The notes below the pieces were generated by a model. That model ran no database searches. It was not told the DNA's origin and saw only the letters and a list, made by a program, of their open reading frames with translations. A program made the translations under genes and the position numbers. Shown in pieces: positions 1-7,260 of a stretch of DNA of 64,000 bases; positions within the stretch are counted from its first letter, which is position 1, and each line of letters starts with the position of its first letter. Source of the DNA: Spirochaetales bacterium (GTDB lineage Bacteria > Spirochaetota > Spirochaetia > Treponematales > Treponemataceae); the NCBI GenBank assembly GCA_003252395.1, contig QKEL01000009.1, positions 434,001 through 498,000 of the forward strand, given 5' to 3'.

Positions 1-986
1 TGAGCTTTAACCTGTCGCTCTCCCATCAGCAGCTCTTCGCCTATCAGGACAGCCTCTATCCCATCTTCTCGGATAGCGATTACGAGGACATCGGCATGGT
101 TCCCGACCCGTTTACCTCGGTGGCCGAATATAAGGCGGCTACCGCCATAGACGATTCCTTCCGCATGAAGTATGACCGGTGGAAATACGGGGCGGGCACC
201 TCTACCGGCTATCGATGGAACCCGAACTTCGCCATGGTCACCCTTCGCGGCGGCCTCAATTTCTCCGTGGTTCAGAATTTCTACGACGATAAGCTCTACC
301 GTCCGGCGGACAAAAGCATTCGCGATCAGCACGGCGGGTGGGGCTGGAGCAACTCCGTCTGGTCAAGGCTGTCGCTCGACGACCGCGACCTGAATTACGA
401 TCCCTCCAAGGGGTGGTTCGCCAGCGAGCAAGTCACGTTTTACGGCATCCTTCCCGGCATTGAGACCGATTACTACATGCGCTCTGACCTGAAGGGCGAG
501 GCGTATTTCACCTTGCTCGATTACCCCCTTACCAACGTCTGGAACCTGAAACTGGTTCTGGCCGGCTATACGGGGCTTTCTTTCCTCAGGAGCGTGGACG
601 GAAACGAGATCGGCGATACCAGCAAGCTCTACGTCGACGGAATGTTTACCGGTCGCGGATGGAGCGGCCTGTATTCCACGGTACGGGGCGATCTTGAGGT
701 CAATCACTGGCTTGAATTGCGGGTTCCCCTCGCGCCCGGCGTCATCGCGGCCGATCTGTATCTCGACGCGGTGGCGATCAAGGACCGCCTTGAGGATATA
801 GGCTCGCTCACGTTGGACGATTATTATTTCAGTTACGGGCCGAGTTTGCGGTTCTCGATTCCGCAATTTCCCTTGCGCCTGATGTTCGCCAATACGTTCA
901 GGATTCAGGACGGGAAGTTCGAATGGGGCAACGGTGTCGGACCCGACTGGAAATTCGTCCTTTCCTTCAATATCGCGAATCTGTAA
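1..986 (+). CDS. bamA: BamA/Omp85 outer-membrane assembly protein, C-terminal part
   Basis: The reading frame is open from base 3 and its start lies before the window, so only the C-terminal ~327 residues are visible. The sequence is rich in alternating aromatic/polar beta strands typical of a 16-strand barrel. A G-R-G-W element near base 650-661 sits where Omp85 proteins carry the loop-6 VRGF-type motif. The protein ends in a hydrophobic strand (FNIANL) after a W-K-F strand, compatible with a terminal beta-signal. BamA inserts barrel proteins into the outer membrane. The skp-like gene 18 bases downstream fits this job, since bamA-skp is a widespread pair. Identity rests on barrel character plus neighbour; the POTRA domains are outside the window. 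Confidence 0.8.
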   Translation, partial: SFNLSLSHQQLFAYQDSLYPIFSDSDYEDIGMVPDPFTSVAEYKAATAIDDSFRMKYDRWKYGAGTSTGYRWNPNFAMVTLRGGLNFSVVQNFYDDKLYRPADKSIRDQHGGWGWSNSVWSRLSLDDRDLNYDPSKGWFASEQVTFYGILPGIETDYYMRSDLKGEAYFTLLDYPLTNVWNLKLVLAGYTGLSFLRSVDGNEIGDTSKLYVDGMFTGRGWSGLYSTVRGDLEVNHWLELRVPLAPGVIAADLYLDAVAIKDRLEDIGSLTLDDYYFSYGPSLRFSIPQFPLRLMFANTFRIQDGKFEWGNGVGPDWKFVLSFNIANL

Positions 987-1004
987 GTCCCAAGGAGTAT
1001 CGAA

Positions 1005-1526
1005 ATGAAAAAGGCATTGCTTATAGCCGTATCCCTCGCCCTCTTTGTCGGGGGCCTCGGCGCCCAGCAGATCACGAAATTCGCGGTAGTGGATACGGCC
1101 CGCATCTACGCCGCCTTTTACCGCGATTCCCGTAACGTACGCGATTACGAGGCCAAGAAAACCCAATACCAGGGCGAGATCAAGAGAATGTCCGACGAGA
1201 TCAAGAAACTCCGCCAGGACAAGGTCGACGCCGATACCCTGGGCGATCAGACGAAGGCCGCCCGGCTTGAGTCCGAAATCAATACGAAGACGAGTTTTCT
1301 CGTGGAGTATTCCCGGGTGAAAAACGCGGAATTGGACACGTTGAAAAAGAAACTCATTACCGACGACGATTTTTACTCAAGTCTGTACGAGCAAATTCGA
1401 AAAATCGCCGAATCGGACGGGTATAGCATGGTATTAAGCCTTCAAGAGGACAATTCCATTATTTGGTATAGTCCGACGGTAGATCTCACCGAAAAGGTCC
1501 TGCGGGCCATGACCAACCTGCAATAG
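1005..1526 (+). CDS. skp: Skp/OmpH-family periplasmic chaperone
   Basis: 173 residues, with a cleavable signal peptide (MKKALLIAVSLALF, Ala-rich end near residue 20) followed by the family's beta-strand VVDTARIYA. A long charged helix (about residues 45-120, many K/E/D heptads) would form the coiled-coil tentacle. Skp holds unfolded outer-membrane proteins in the periplasm for delivery to BamA. An AAGGAG site lies 8 bases before the ATG. Length matches the family (about 160-180). It directly follows bamA and precedes mutS by 15 bases, so the three may be cotranscribed. The C-terminal segment (LVLSLQEDNSIIWY) forms the expected strand that closes the body domain. Confidence 0.85.
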   Translation: MKKALLIAVSLALFVGGLGAQQITKFAVVDTARIYAAFYRDSRNVRDYEAKKTQYQGEIKRMSDEIKKLRQDKVDADTLGDQTKAARLESEINTKTSFLVEYSRVKNAELDTLKKKLITDDDFYSSLYEQIRKIAESDGYSMVLSLQEDNSIIWYSPTVDLTEKVLRAMTNLQ

Positions 1527-1541
1527 CCATAGATCGTATCC

Positions 1542-4175
1542 ATGTCCGACGTCACCCCCATGATGGCCCAGTACCTCGGGATTCGGGAACAGTACCGCGA
1601 CGCGGTATTGTTTTTCCGGCTTGGGGACTTTTACGAGATGTTCAACGAAGACGCCGTCGAGGTGAGCCGTTTATTGAATCTTACCCTCACGAAGCGGGGC
1701 GGGAGTCCCATGTGCGGGATTCCCTATCACGCCTCCCGGGTATATATCGCGCGGCTCTTGCGGGTGGGCAAAAAAATCGCGATCTGCGAACAGGTCGCGC
1801 TAAACGCCCCCGGGAAGGGATTGGCCGAGCGAAAGGTCGTGGAGGTAATCACGCCGGGCACGGTAGTCGACGACGATTACCTCGAGAGCGGATCGAATAA
1901 CTATCTCGCCTCCCTTGCCGTAGCCGAATCGGGCGGCGTTCGGCGTTTTACCCTTTCCTGGATCGACATTTCTACCGGGGAACTCTCGGCCGCCTCGGCG
2001 CCGGAACCGGAAGCCCTTGAATTCGTTCGAAGGGAAACCGGGCGGTTGCAGCCCCGGGAATTATTGGCGCAACAGTCGGTCTTGGAAGAATGGCCCGATA
2101 TCGCGGAATCATGCGCCGCGATTCCCGGGATGGTGGTAAATCGGTATCCCGATTGGAGTTACAATCGGGAGAGCGCCTACCGCCGGCTTTGCTCGCATTT
2201 CGGAACCGCGAGCCTCGCCGCGTTCGGGCTCGGGGAAAAAGACCCGGTCATTCCGGGCATGGGCTTGCTCCTAGAGTACCTTGAGTCCACCGCCGGCGGT
2301 TCCATCGCGCATATCGACACCATAAGAATCGGCATCGAGGGGGAATTGGTCTCCATCGACGACGCGACCAGGAAGAACCTTGAGCTTACCAAGAACTTAC
2401 GGGACGGGTCGGAACAGTATACCCTGCTCGAAAGCCTGGACTATACGCGAACTTCCATGGGCAAAAGGCTCCTTCGGTCCTGGATTCTCTCTCCCTTGAC
2501 CGATCGAACGGCAATCGCCGCGCGGGTCGATAGGGTAGAGCGGCTTTATCGCGACCAACGGAACCTAACGAAAATCCGGGAAGTACTATCGGGCATCTTG
2601 GATATCGAACGGCTCGCCGCCCGCATCGGGATGTCCCGCGCCCACGCCAAGGATTTGGTCGCGCTCTGCCGTAGCCTTTCGTCATACCTGGAGTTGGCGG
2701 ATTTAACGCAATGCGAAGGTGTCGACACCGAATTGGATCCCTCCTCAAAACAGGGCTTGCTCGAAGTGGTGGAACTGCTCAACGGCTCGCTGCTCGAGGA
2801 CGCGCCGGTCGCGCTCAACGAGGGCGGCATGATCAAATCCGGATGGTCGAAGCGCCTCGACGAGCTTCGCGGCCTCCGGGACAATTCCCGTGCGGTCTTG
2901 GAGTCTTATTTAGACGAGGAACGCCGGATAACGGGCATACAGAACCTGAAAATACGCTACAATCGCATGCTCGGCTATTATCTCGAGGTTTCCAAGGGCA
3001 ATCTCGATTCAGTCCCCCCCCATTTCATTCGACGCCGGTCATTGGCCGCGGGAGACCGCTATACCACCGACCGTTTGGTTGAGCTTGAAACCGAATTAAA
3101 CGGCGTATCGTCGGGCATCACCGAATTGGAACAGGAACTCTTTCTCGAAATACGGGCAAAGGTCGCCGAACATTTACCGGCGTTGTCTCGCGCCGCCCGT
3201 GCCATTGCCCGCATCGACGTATATCAATCCTTCGCGCGGGCTGCGACGGTTTCGGCGTGGGTTAAACCGGAATTTACCGACGACGGGATAATCGACATCG
3301 TGGACGGAAGGCATCCCGTGGTCGAAGCACACCTGCCCAGCGGGGATTTTGTCCCGAACGGCATATGCCTTTCCGGAGCCACGTCGGGCGACATACCCTC
3401 TTTCGCCTTGATTACCGGGCCGAATATGGCCGGAAAAAGCACTTTCCTGCGCCAAACGGCCCTCATCGCCATAATGGCCCAGATCGGTTCGTTCGTTCCC
3501 GCTTCGGCGCTTCGCATCGATCCCGTGGATAGAATCTTTTGCCGGGTAGGGGCGACCGACAATCTGGCCCGAGGCGAATCGACTTTTCTCGTGGAAATGA
3601 CCGAAACGGCGCTGATACTCCGTTCCGCCACGCGGCAAAGCCTCGTAATCATGGACGAGGTTGGACGCGGTACCTCCACGGAAGACGGACTTTCCATCGC
3701 CCAGGCAGTGACCGAATACCTCCTCGAACATATTGGCGCCCGAACACTCTTCGCCACCCACTATCATGAATTGTCCCGTATCGAGCATCCGCGACTTGCC
3801 GACTGGTGTCTCGACGTGCTTGAGACCGAAGGAAACGTGGTGTTCCTGAAAAAGGTGAAGCCAGGCGCTTCCGGCAATTCGTACGGAATTCACGTAGCGA
3901 GGCTCGCGGGAATACCCGAGCCGGTTTTGAGTCGAGCCATGGCCCTTTTAAAAAGCCATGCCGAGCATACGGTTGCGTATCCGCCGTCGAGCCGCGCTAT
4001 CGAGGCGCCTATCGCTCACGCTTCCGCTCCCGGGCCAATGGCGGCGCAGTCCGGCCTCTTCCCGGAAGAAGAACTGATCTTGGACGAAATCCTCTCTACC
4101 GACGCCGACCGTTGCACGCCCTTGGAGGCGTTACAGCTTATTGACCGTTGGAAAAAAAGGCTTTCAGGTACCTAG
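1542..4175 (+). CDS. mutS: DNA mismatch repair ATPase MutS
   Basis: 877 residues, full length for MutS1. The mismatch-recognition Phe-x-Glu motif is present as GDFYEMF (residues 28-34). The ATPase core has Walker A GPNMAGKST (626-634), a Walker B/signature stretch with MDEVGRGTS near 704, and the ATHYHEL switch motif. The C-terminal end (TPLEALQLIDRWKKRL) resembles the MutL/dimer helix found at MutS C-termini. MutS finds base mismatches and small loops and recruits MutL. It starts 15 bases after the skp-like gene. No key residue appears missing. Confidence 0.97.
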   Translation: MSDVTPMMAQYLGIREQYRDAVLFFRLGDFYEMFNEDAVEVSRLLNLTLTKRGGSPMCGIPYHASRVYIARLLRVGKKIAICEQVALNAPGKGLAERKVVEVITPGTVVDDDYLESGSNNYLASLAVAESGGVRRFTLSWIDISTGELSAASAPEPEALEFVRRETGRLQPRELLAQQSVLEEWPDIAESCAAIPGMVVNRYPDWSYNRESAYRRLCSHFGTASLAAFGLGEKDPVIPGMGLLLEYLESTAGGSIAHIDTIRIGIEGELVSIDDATRKNLELTKNLRDGSEQYTLLESLDYTRTSMGKRLLRSWILSPLTDRTAIAARVDRVERLYRDQRNLTKIREVLSGILDIERLAARIGMSRAHAKDLVALCRSLSSYLELADLTQCEGVDTELDPSSKQGLLEVVELLNGSLLEDAPVALNEGGMIKSGWSKRLDELRGLRDNSRAVLESYLDEERRITGIQNLKIRYNRMLGYYLEVSKGNLDSVPPHFIRRRSLAAGDRYTTDRLVELETELNGVSSGITELEQELFLEIRAKVAEHLPALSRAARAIARIDVYQSFARAATVSAWVKPEFTDDGIIDIVDGRHPVVEAHLPSGDFVPNGICLSGATSGDIPSFALITGPNMAGKSTFLRQTALIAIMAQIGSFVPASALRIDPVDRIFCRVGATDNLARGESTFLVEMTETALILRSATRQSLVIMDEVGRGTSTEDGLSIAQAVTEYLLEHIGARTLFATHYHELSRIEHPRLADWCLDVLETEGNVVFLKKVKPGASGNSYGIHVARLAGIPEPVLSRAMALLKSHAEHTVAYPPSSRAIEAPIAHASAPGPMAAQSGLFPEEELILDEILSTDADRCTPLEALQLIDRWKKRLSGT

Positions 4176-4213
4176 ATTCGGGCAAAAAGACGCGCCTGCG
4201 CGACGAGAAAGCC

Positions 4214-4942
4214 ATGATACCCAGTGTCACAGGAATCGCCTCGAGGGGCTTGGCCGCCCTTTTGGCGCCGCAAACGTGCGCGGTATGCGGCGGGGCGGCT
4301 GAAGCGGGTATTCCCGTTTGCGACCGCTGTCTTGAACAGCGGTATTATCGGGAAGCCGTAAGCCCCCGCCTTCCCCGTTGCTCGGTATGCGGCAGGCCGC
4401 TCCTTTCCGCCAAAAACCGATGCGTGTGCTGCAGGACCGATACGAGCCCATCCTCGCCGTTGGACGGAATCCATGTCCTGTATCCCTACGACAGCGCGAA
4501 TCAACTTTTGCTGACGGCCTGGAAAATAGCCGGCTTACGCGGGCTTTCCCCTTATTTCGCGCGGTGCTTTGCCCTCGCCCTAAGCCGACTGGATGCCGGC
4601 GAGCGGGCCGTGATCCCGGTTCCGCCGCGCCCGGGAAAGATCCGCGAACGGGGTTGGGATCAAATGGAGGAAATCGCGGCAATTCTCCGGAAACGACATC
4701 GGGTCAACGTAGTGCGGCCCTTGACCAGAAAATCGGCGATACAGCAAAAAAAACTGGGGCATGAGGAACGCCTTATGAATTTGAAGGGCGCGATTCGCTG
4801 CGGGCGTTTCGAATCCTTTCCTCCCGCTATCTACGTGATCGATGACCTAACGGCGACGGGGTCAACGCTGGAAGCCTGCGCCGAAGCCCTTAAATCGGCC
4901 GGCGCTGGAAAAGTTTACGGTTTGGCGCTGTTCTATGATTGA
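4214..4942 (+). CDS. comF: ComF-family phosphoribosyltransferase-like protein
   Basis: 242 residues from the ATG at 4214; a TTG at 4148 would overlap mutS and is less likely. The N-terminus carries a zinc ribbon-like Cys set (CAVCGG, CDRC, CSVCG, CVCC). The C-terminus has the PRPP-binding loop YVIDDLTATGST (about 211-222) of type I phosphoribosyltransferases. In naturally competent bacteria ComF aids DNA uptake, and comF homologues are widespread in non-competent bacteria with unclear roles. It is the last gene before a new promoter, and a terminator-like hairpin at 5016-5042 would end its transcript. Whether this organism is competent cannot be judged here. Confidence 0.85.
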   Translation: MIPSVTGIASRGLAALLAPQTCAVCGGAAEAGIPVCDRCLEQRYYREAVSPRLPRCSVCGRPLLSAKNRCVCCRTDTSPSSPLDGIHVLYPYDSANQLLLTAWKIAGLRGLSPYFARCFALALSRLDAGERAVIPVPPRPGKIRERGWDQMEEIAAILRKRHRVNVVRPLTRKSAIQQKKLGHEERLMNLKGAIRCGRFESFPPAIYVIDDLTATGSTLEACAEALKSAGAGKVYGLALFYD

Positions 4943-4955
4943 TATTCCGGATTGC

Positions 4956-4984
4956 TTGACATTTTAAGTGGCATATGCTAATTT
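4956..4984 (+). promoter_or_regulatory. Sigma-70-type promoter for the rimP-nusA-infB operon
   Basis: A consensus -35 TTGACA (4956-4961), 17-base spacer and TAATTT as -10 (4979-4984). Transcription would begin near 4991, before the terminator-like hairpin at 5016-5042, giving a roughly 100-base leader ahead of the rimP GTG at 5095. The -10 is weak (3 of 6), so this is a probable rather than certain promoter. Confidence 0.5.
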
Positions 4985-5015
4985 CTTTATTGAACATTAC
5001 TAGATTCTGTATTTT

Positions 5016-5042
5016 AAGGAGTCGTTCGAGCGGCTCCTTTTT
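5016..5042 (+). terminator. Intrinsic terminator or attenuator ahead of rimP
   Basis: Stem AAGGAGTCG / CGGCTCCTT (9 pairs, one G-T) around loop TTCGAG, followed by a short T-run (5038-5042). It can end the mutS-comF transcript. Because it lies after the promoter at 4956-4984 and before rimP, it could also act as an attenuator in the leader of the operon that encodes NusA. Confidence 0.65.
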
Positions 5043-5094
5043 CATATACGGACCCAATCGTTCATGACCAAAAGGTCGGGGGAGTCATTCGGCA

Positions 5095-5547
5095 GTGGAA
5101 TTCATTGCTCCGGAAAACATTCCGTATTTTCAAGACTGCGAACCCTTAATTCAGGGGCTTGGCTGTAGTCTCGTGGAGCTTGTCGTTTTCAAGCGTCATA
5201 CAACCTGGCACATCAAGGTTGTCATAACCGGGCCCGAAGGCGTGGGCATAGCAGAATGCACCCGGGTACACCGCGCGCTTTTACCGCGGCTAGAAGCCAT
5301 ACTGTCCTCCCAGGATATGTACGTAGAAGTAACTTCGCCCGGATTGGATCGCATACTGAAAAACGCCGCCGAGTTTTCCATTTTTACCGGTAAACAGGTG
5401 AAGGTCTGGAACTCCGATATATCGGACTGGATGGCCGGAACCGTCGTATCTTCCGATCGGGAAGCGGTGACCTTGCGCACAGACGACAAAGATATGCGGA
5501 TCCCCTATGGAAAAATATCAAAGGCGAAATTGGCCGGCCCCCGATAA
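5095..5547 (+). CDS. rimP: Ribosome maturation factor RimP
   Basis: 150 residues, the usual length. The N-terminal alpha/beta domain contains the family segment IKVVITGPEGVGIAECTRV and VEVTSPGLDR, and the C-terminal SH3-like barrel follows (FTGKQVKVW onwards). RimP helps assemble the 30S subunit. The GTG start at 5095 is chosen because a GGGGGAG site lies 11 bases upstream and the only nearby ATG (5064) is out of frame. rimP leads the conserved rimP-nusA-infB-rbfA-truB cluster. The 241 bases between it and nusA are filled by a tandem repeat, which is unusual because these genes are normally nearly adjacent. Confidence 0.95.
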   Translation: MEFIAPENIPYFQDCEPLIQGLGCSLVELVVFKRHTTWHIKVVITGPEGVGIAECTRVHRALLPRLEAILSSQDMYVEVTSPGLDRILKNAAEFSIFTGKQVKVWNSDISDWMAGTVVSSDREAVTLRTDDKDMRIPYGKISKAKLAGPR

Positions 5548-5550
5548 TTC

Positions 5551-5780
5551 GAGTCGGCGTAGTTTCAAGGGATTTACCGACAAGCCGACGGTGAGTCGGC
5601 GTAGTTTCAAGGGATTTACCGACAAGCCGACGGTGAGTCGGCGTAGTTTCAAGGGATTTACCGACAAGCCGACGGTGAGTCGGCGTAGTTTCAAGGGATT
5701 TACCAACAAGCCGACGGTGAGTCGGCGTAGTTTCAAGGGATTTACCAACAAGCCGACGGTGAGTCGGTGTAGTTTCAAGG
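5551..5780 (+). repeat. 42-bp tandem repeat array between rimP and nusA
   Basis: Five full 42-base units (5551-5592, 5593-5634, 5635-5676, 5677-5718, 5719-5760) plus a 20-base partial sixth (5761-5780). Each unit begins GAGTCGGCGTAGTTTCAAGG. Units 1-3 are identical; units 4-5 share one G-to-A change (ACCGACA to ACCAACA). The partial copy has one C-to-T change and then diverges. Each unit junction makes a perfect hairpin, GCCGAC - GGTGA - GTCGGC (first at 5584-5600); the fifth ends in a G-T pair. Each unit also carries AAGGGA, and in the truncated last copy the same place reads AAGGAG, the nusA ribosome-binding site. The period is a multiple of three, so frames stay open through the array. Confidence 0.95.
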
Positions 5781-5782
5781 AG
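5777..5782 (+). promoter_or_regulatory. nusA ribosome-binding site within the last repeat copy
   Basis: AAGGAG, 6 bases before the nusA ATG at 5789. It occupies the position held by AAGGGA in the five full repeat units, so repeat expansion has placed SD-like copies every 42 bases upstream of the real one. Confidence 0.85.
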
Positions 5783-5788
5783 TCTTGA

Positions 5789-7252
5789 ATGTCCGCAGAA
5801 ATGGCAGAAGCGATACGCCAACTAGTTCAGGAAAAAGGCATTGACGAGGATCTCGTATTCAGGATGATTGAGGATACCCTCAAGGCCGCATATAAGAGAA
5901 AATACGGGATGAACGACAACGCGGTCGTTTCCTTTAACGCCGAGCATACCGACGTTTCCATATATTCCAGAAAGACTATCGTGGACGGCGTTTATAACCC
6001 GGTGGTGGAAATAGAGTTGGAAGAGGCGCTCGAGCTTGATCCTGAATGCGAAGTAGGCGATGAACTCCTAATCGAGGTAGACCCCCGTGAGTTTGACCGC
6101 ATTTCCGTCCAGTCGGCGAAACAGACCGCGCATCAATCCATTCGAGACATACAGAAAGACAGCCTGTATTCCGAATACAAGGATAAGGTGGGCGAGATCA
6201 TCATCGGTTATTACCAGCGCGAGCGAAACGGCAATATCTACGTCGACCTGGGCAAGGTTGAGGGAATTTTCCCCAAGAAATTCCAGTCGCCCCGCGAGAC
6301 CTATCGCCAAAACGACCGCATTAAGGCGATGATCTCGGAAGTCCGAAAAACGCAAACCGGCCTCCAAATCGTCCTTTCCCGGACGGATCCCGATTTCGTG
6401 AGGCGCATCCTGGAACTTGAGGTTCCCGAGATTTACGACCGGACCGTGGAAATCCATAAGATCGTCAGGGAACCCGGATACCGTACCAAGGTGGCCGTTT
6501 CTTCGCATCGCGAGGACGTTGACCCCGTTGGCGCCTGCGTGGGCCTTAAGGGCGTACGCATTCAGGCCGTAATACGGGAGTTGGAGGGCGAAAAGATCGA
6601 TATCCTCAAATTTGATCCCGATCCCCGCGTCTTTATCCGAAACGCGCTGTCCCCTGCCGAGGTTAACGATGTCGTGATCCTCGATGAGGTGAAACGAACT
6701 GCCCTTGCCGTCGTTTCGGACCAGCAGTTCTCGCTTGCGATCGGCAAGCAGGGCCTGAACGTGCGCCTCGCCAACCGGCTTGCGGACTGGAGCATCGACG
6801 TAAAAACCGAGGAACAGTTCGCGGAGCTGGACCTTACGGCCGAGTCGCGCAAGGCCGTCGAGAACCTCTTTAGCGACGAGCCTCCCGTGGAGGAGATATC
6901 CGACGTCGCCGAGTTGCCCGGCGTATCCGAAGAGCTTGTCTCCGTGCTCCGCAACAACGGAATTGATAAAATAGAAAGCCTGCTTTCGATGGATAACGCT
7001 GCCATCGAAGCCCTTGACGGCATGAACGGCGAACTATCGACCGCCCTTGAGGGAATTATCAAGGAAAACCTCGAAGTCGTGGAGGACGCGCCCGATACGG
7101 AAGCGGTTCTCGCGGCGGAACAGGGAGCGGTGGAAGATACTGATTCCGAAGAATATGAATGTCCCGAATGCGGGGCTTCAATTACGATCGATATGACAAC
7201 GTGTCCCAATTGTGGTATTGGTCTCAGCTTTGAATATGAGGACGAAGAATAG
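5789..7252 (+). CDS. nusA: Transcription termination/antitermination factor NusA with C-terminal zinc ribbon
   Basis: 487 residues. Order: N-terminal RNA-polymerase-binding domain (1-~125), S1 domain (~130-200, GNIYVDLGKVEGIFP), KH1 and KH2 (~205-345, including VGACVGLKGVRIQAV and AIGKQGLNVRLA), then a helix-hairpin-helix-like segment (~370-430, DVAELPGVSEELVSVL). The unusual part is the end: CPEC at 458-461 and CPNC at 472-475, a four-cysteine zinc ribbon that E. coli NusA lacks. NusA binds RNA polymerase and nascent RNA and controls pausing and termination. Start fixed by AAGGAG 6 bases upstream. It sits between the repeat array and infB, 8 bases before the latter. Confidence 0.96.
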   Translation: MSAEMAEAIRQLVQEKGIDEDLVFRMIEDTLKAAYKRKYGMNDNAVVSFNAEHTDVSIYSRKTIVDGVYNPVVEIELEEALELDPECEVGDELLIEVDPREFDRISVQSAKQTAHQSIRDIQKDSLYSEYKDKVGEIIIGYYQRERNGNIYVDLGKVEGIFPKKFQSPRETYRQNDRIKAMISEVRKTQTGLQIVLSRTDPDFVRRILELEVPEIYDRTVEIHKIVREPGYRTKVAVSSHREDVDPVGACVGLKGVRIQAVIRELEGEKIDILKFDPDPRVFIRNALSPAEVNDVVILDEVKRTALAVVSDQQFSLAIGKQGLNVRLANRLADWSIDVKTEEQFAELDLTAESRKAVENLFSDEPPVEEISDVAELPGVSEELVSVLRNNGIDKIESLLSMDNAAIEALDGMNGELSTALEGIIKENLEVVEDAPDTEAVLAAEQGAVEDTDSEEYECPECGASITIDMTTCPNCGIGLSFEYEDEE

Positions 7253-7260
7253 GATACTGT

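Larger units (their letters stand above)
5507..5788 (+). other. Repeat-derived open frame abutting nusA
   Basis: A 93-codon open frame begins at an ATG inside the end of rimP (different frame) and crosses the whole 42-bp array. It stops with TGA at 5786-5788, the three bases directly before the nusA ATG and in the same frame. Its product would be basic, made of 14-residue units SRRSFKGFTDKPTV with D changed to N in units 4 and 5. No clear ribosome-binding site precedes it. It is probably a by-product of the 42-base period, but its stop position would suit translational coupling to nusA. Confidence 0.2.

Noticed and set aside
5551..5780. The 42-bp array as a CRISPR array, despite the Cas2-like gene in the window
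   Set aside because: Units are contiguous with no unique spacers, and it is 52 kb from the Cas2-like gene.
5384..5821. 145-codon minus-strand frame through the repeat array
   Set aside because: Open only because the period is a multiple of three; it runs into rimP and nusA on the other strand with no start signal.
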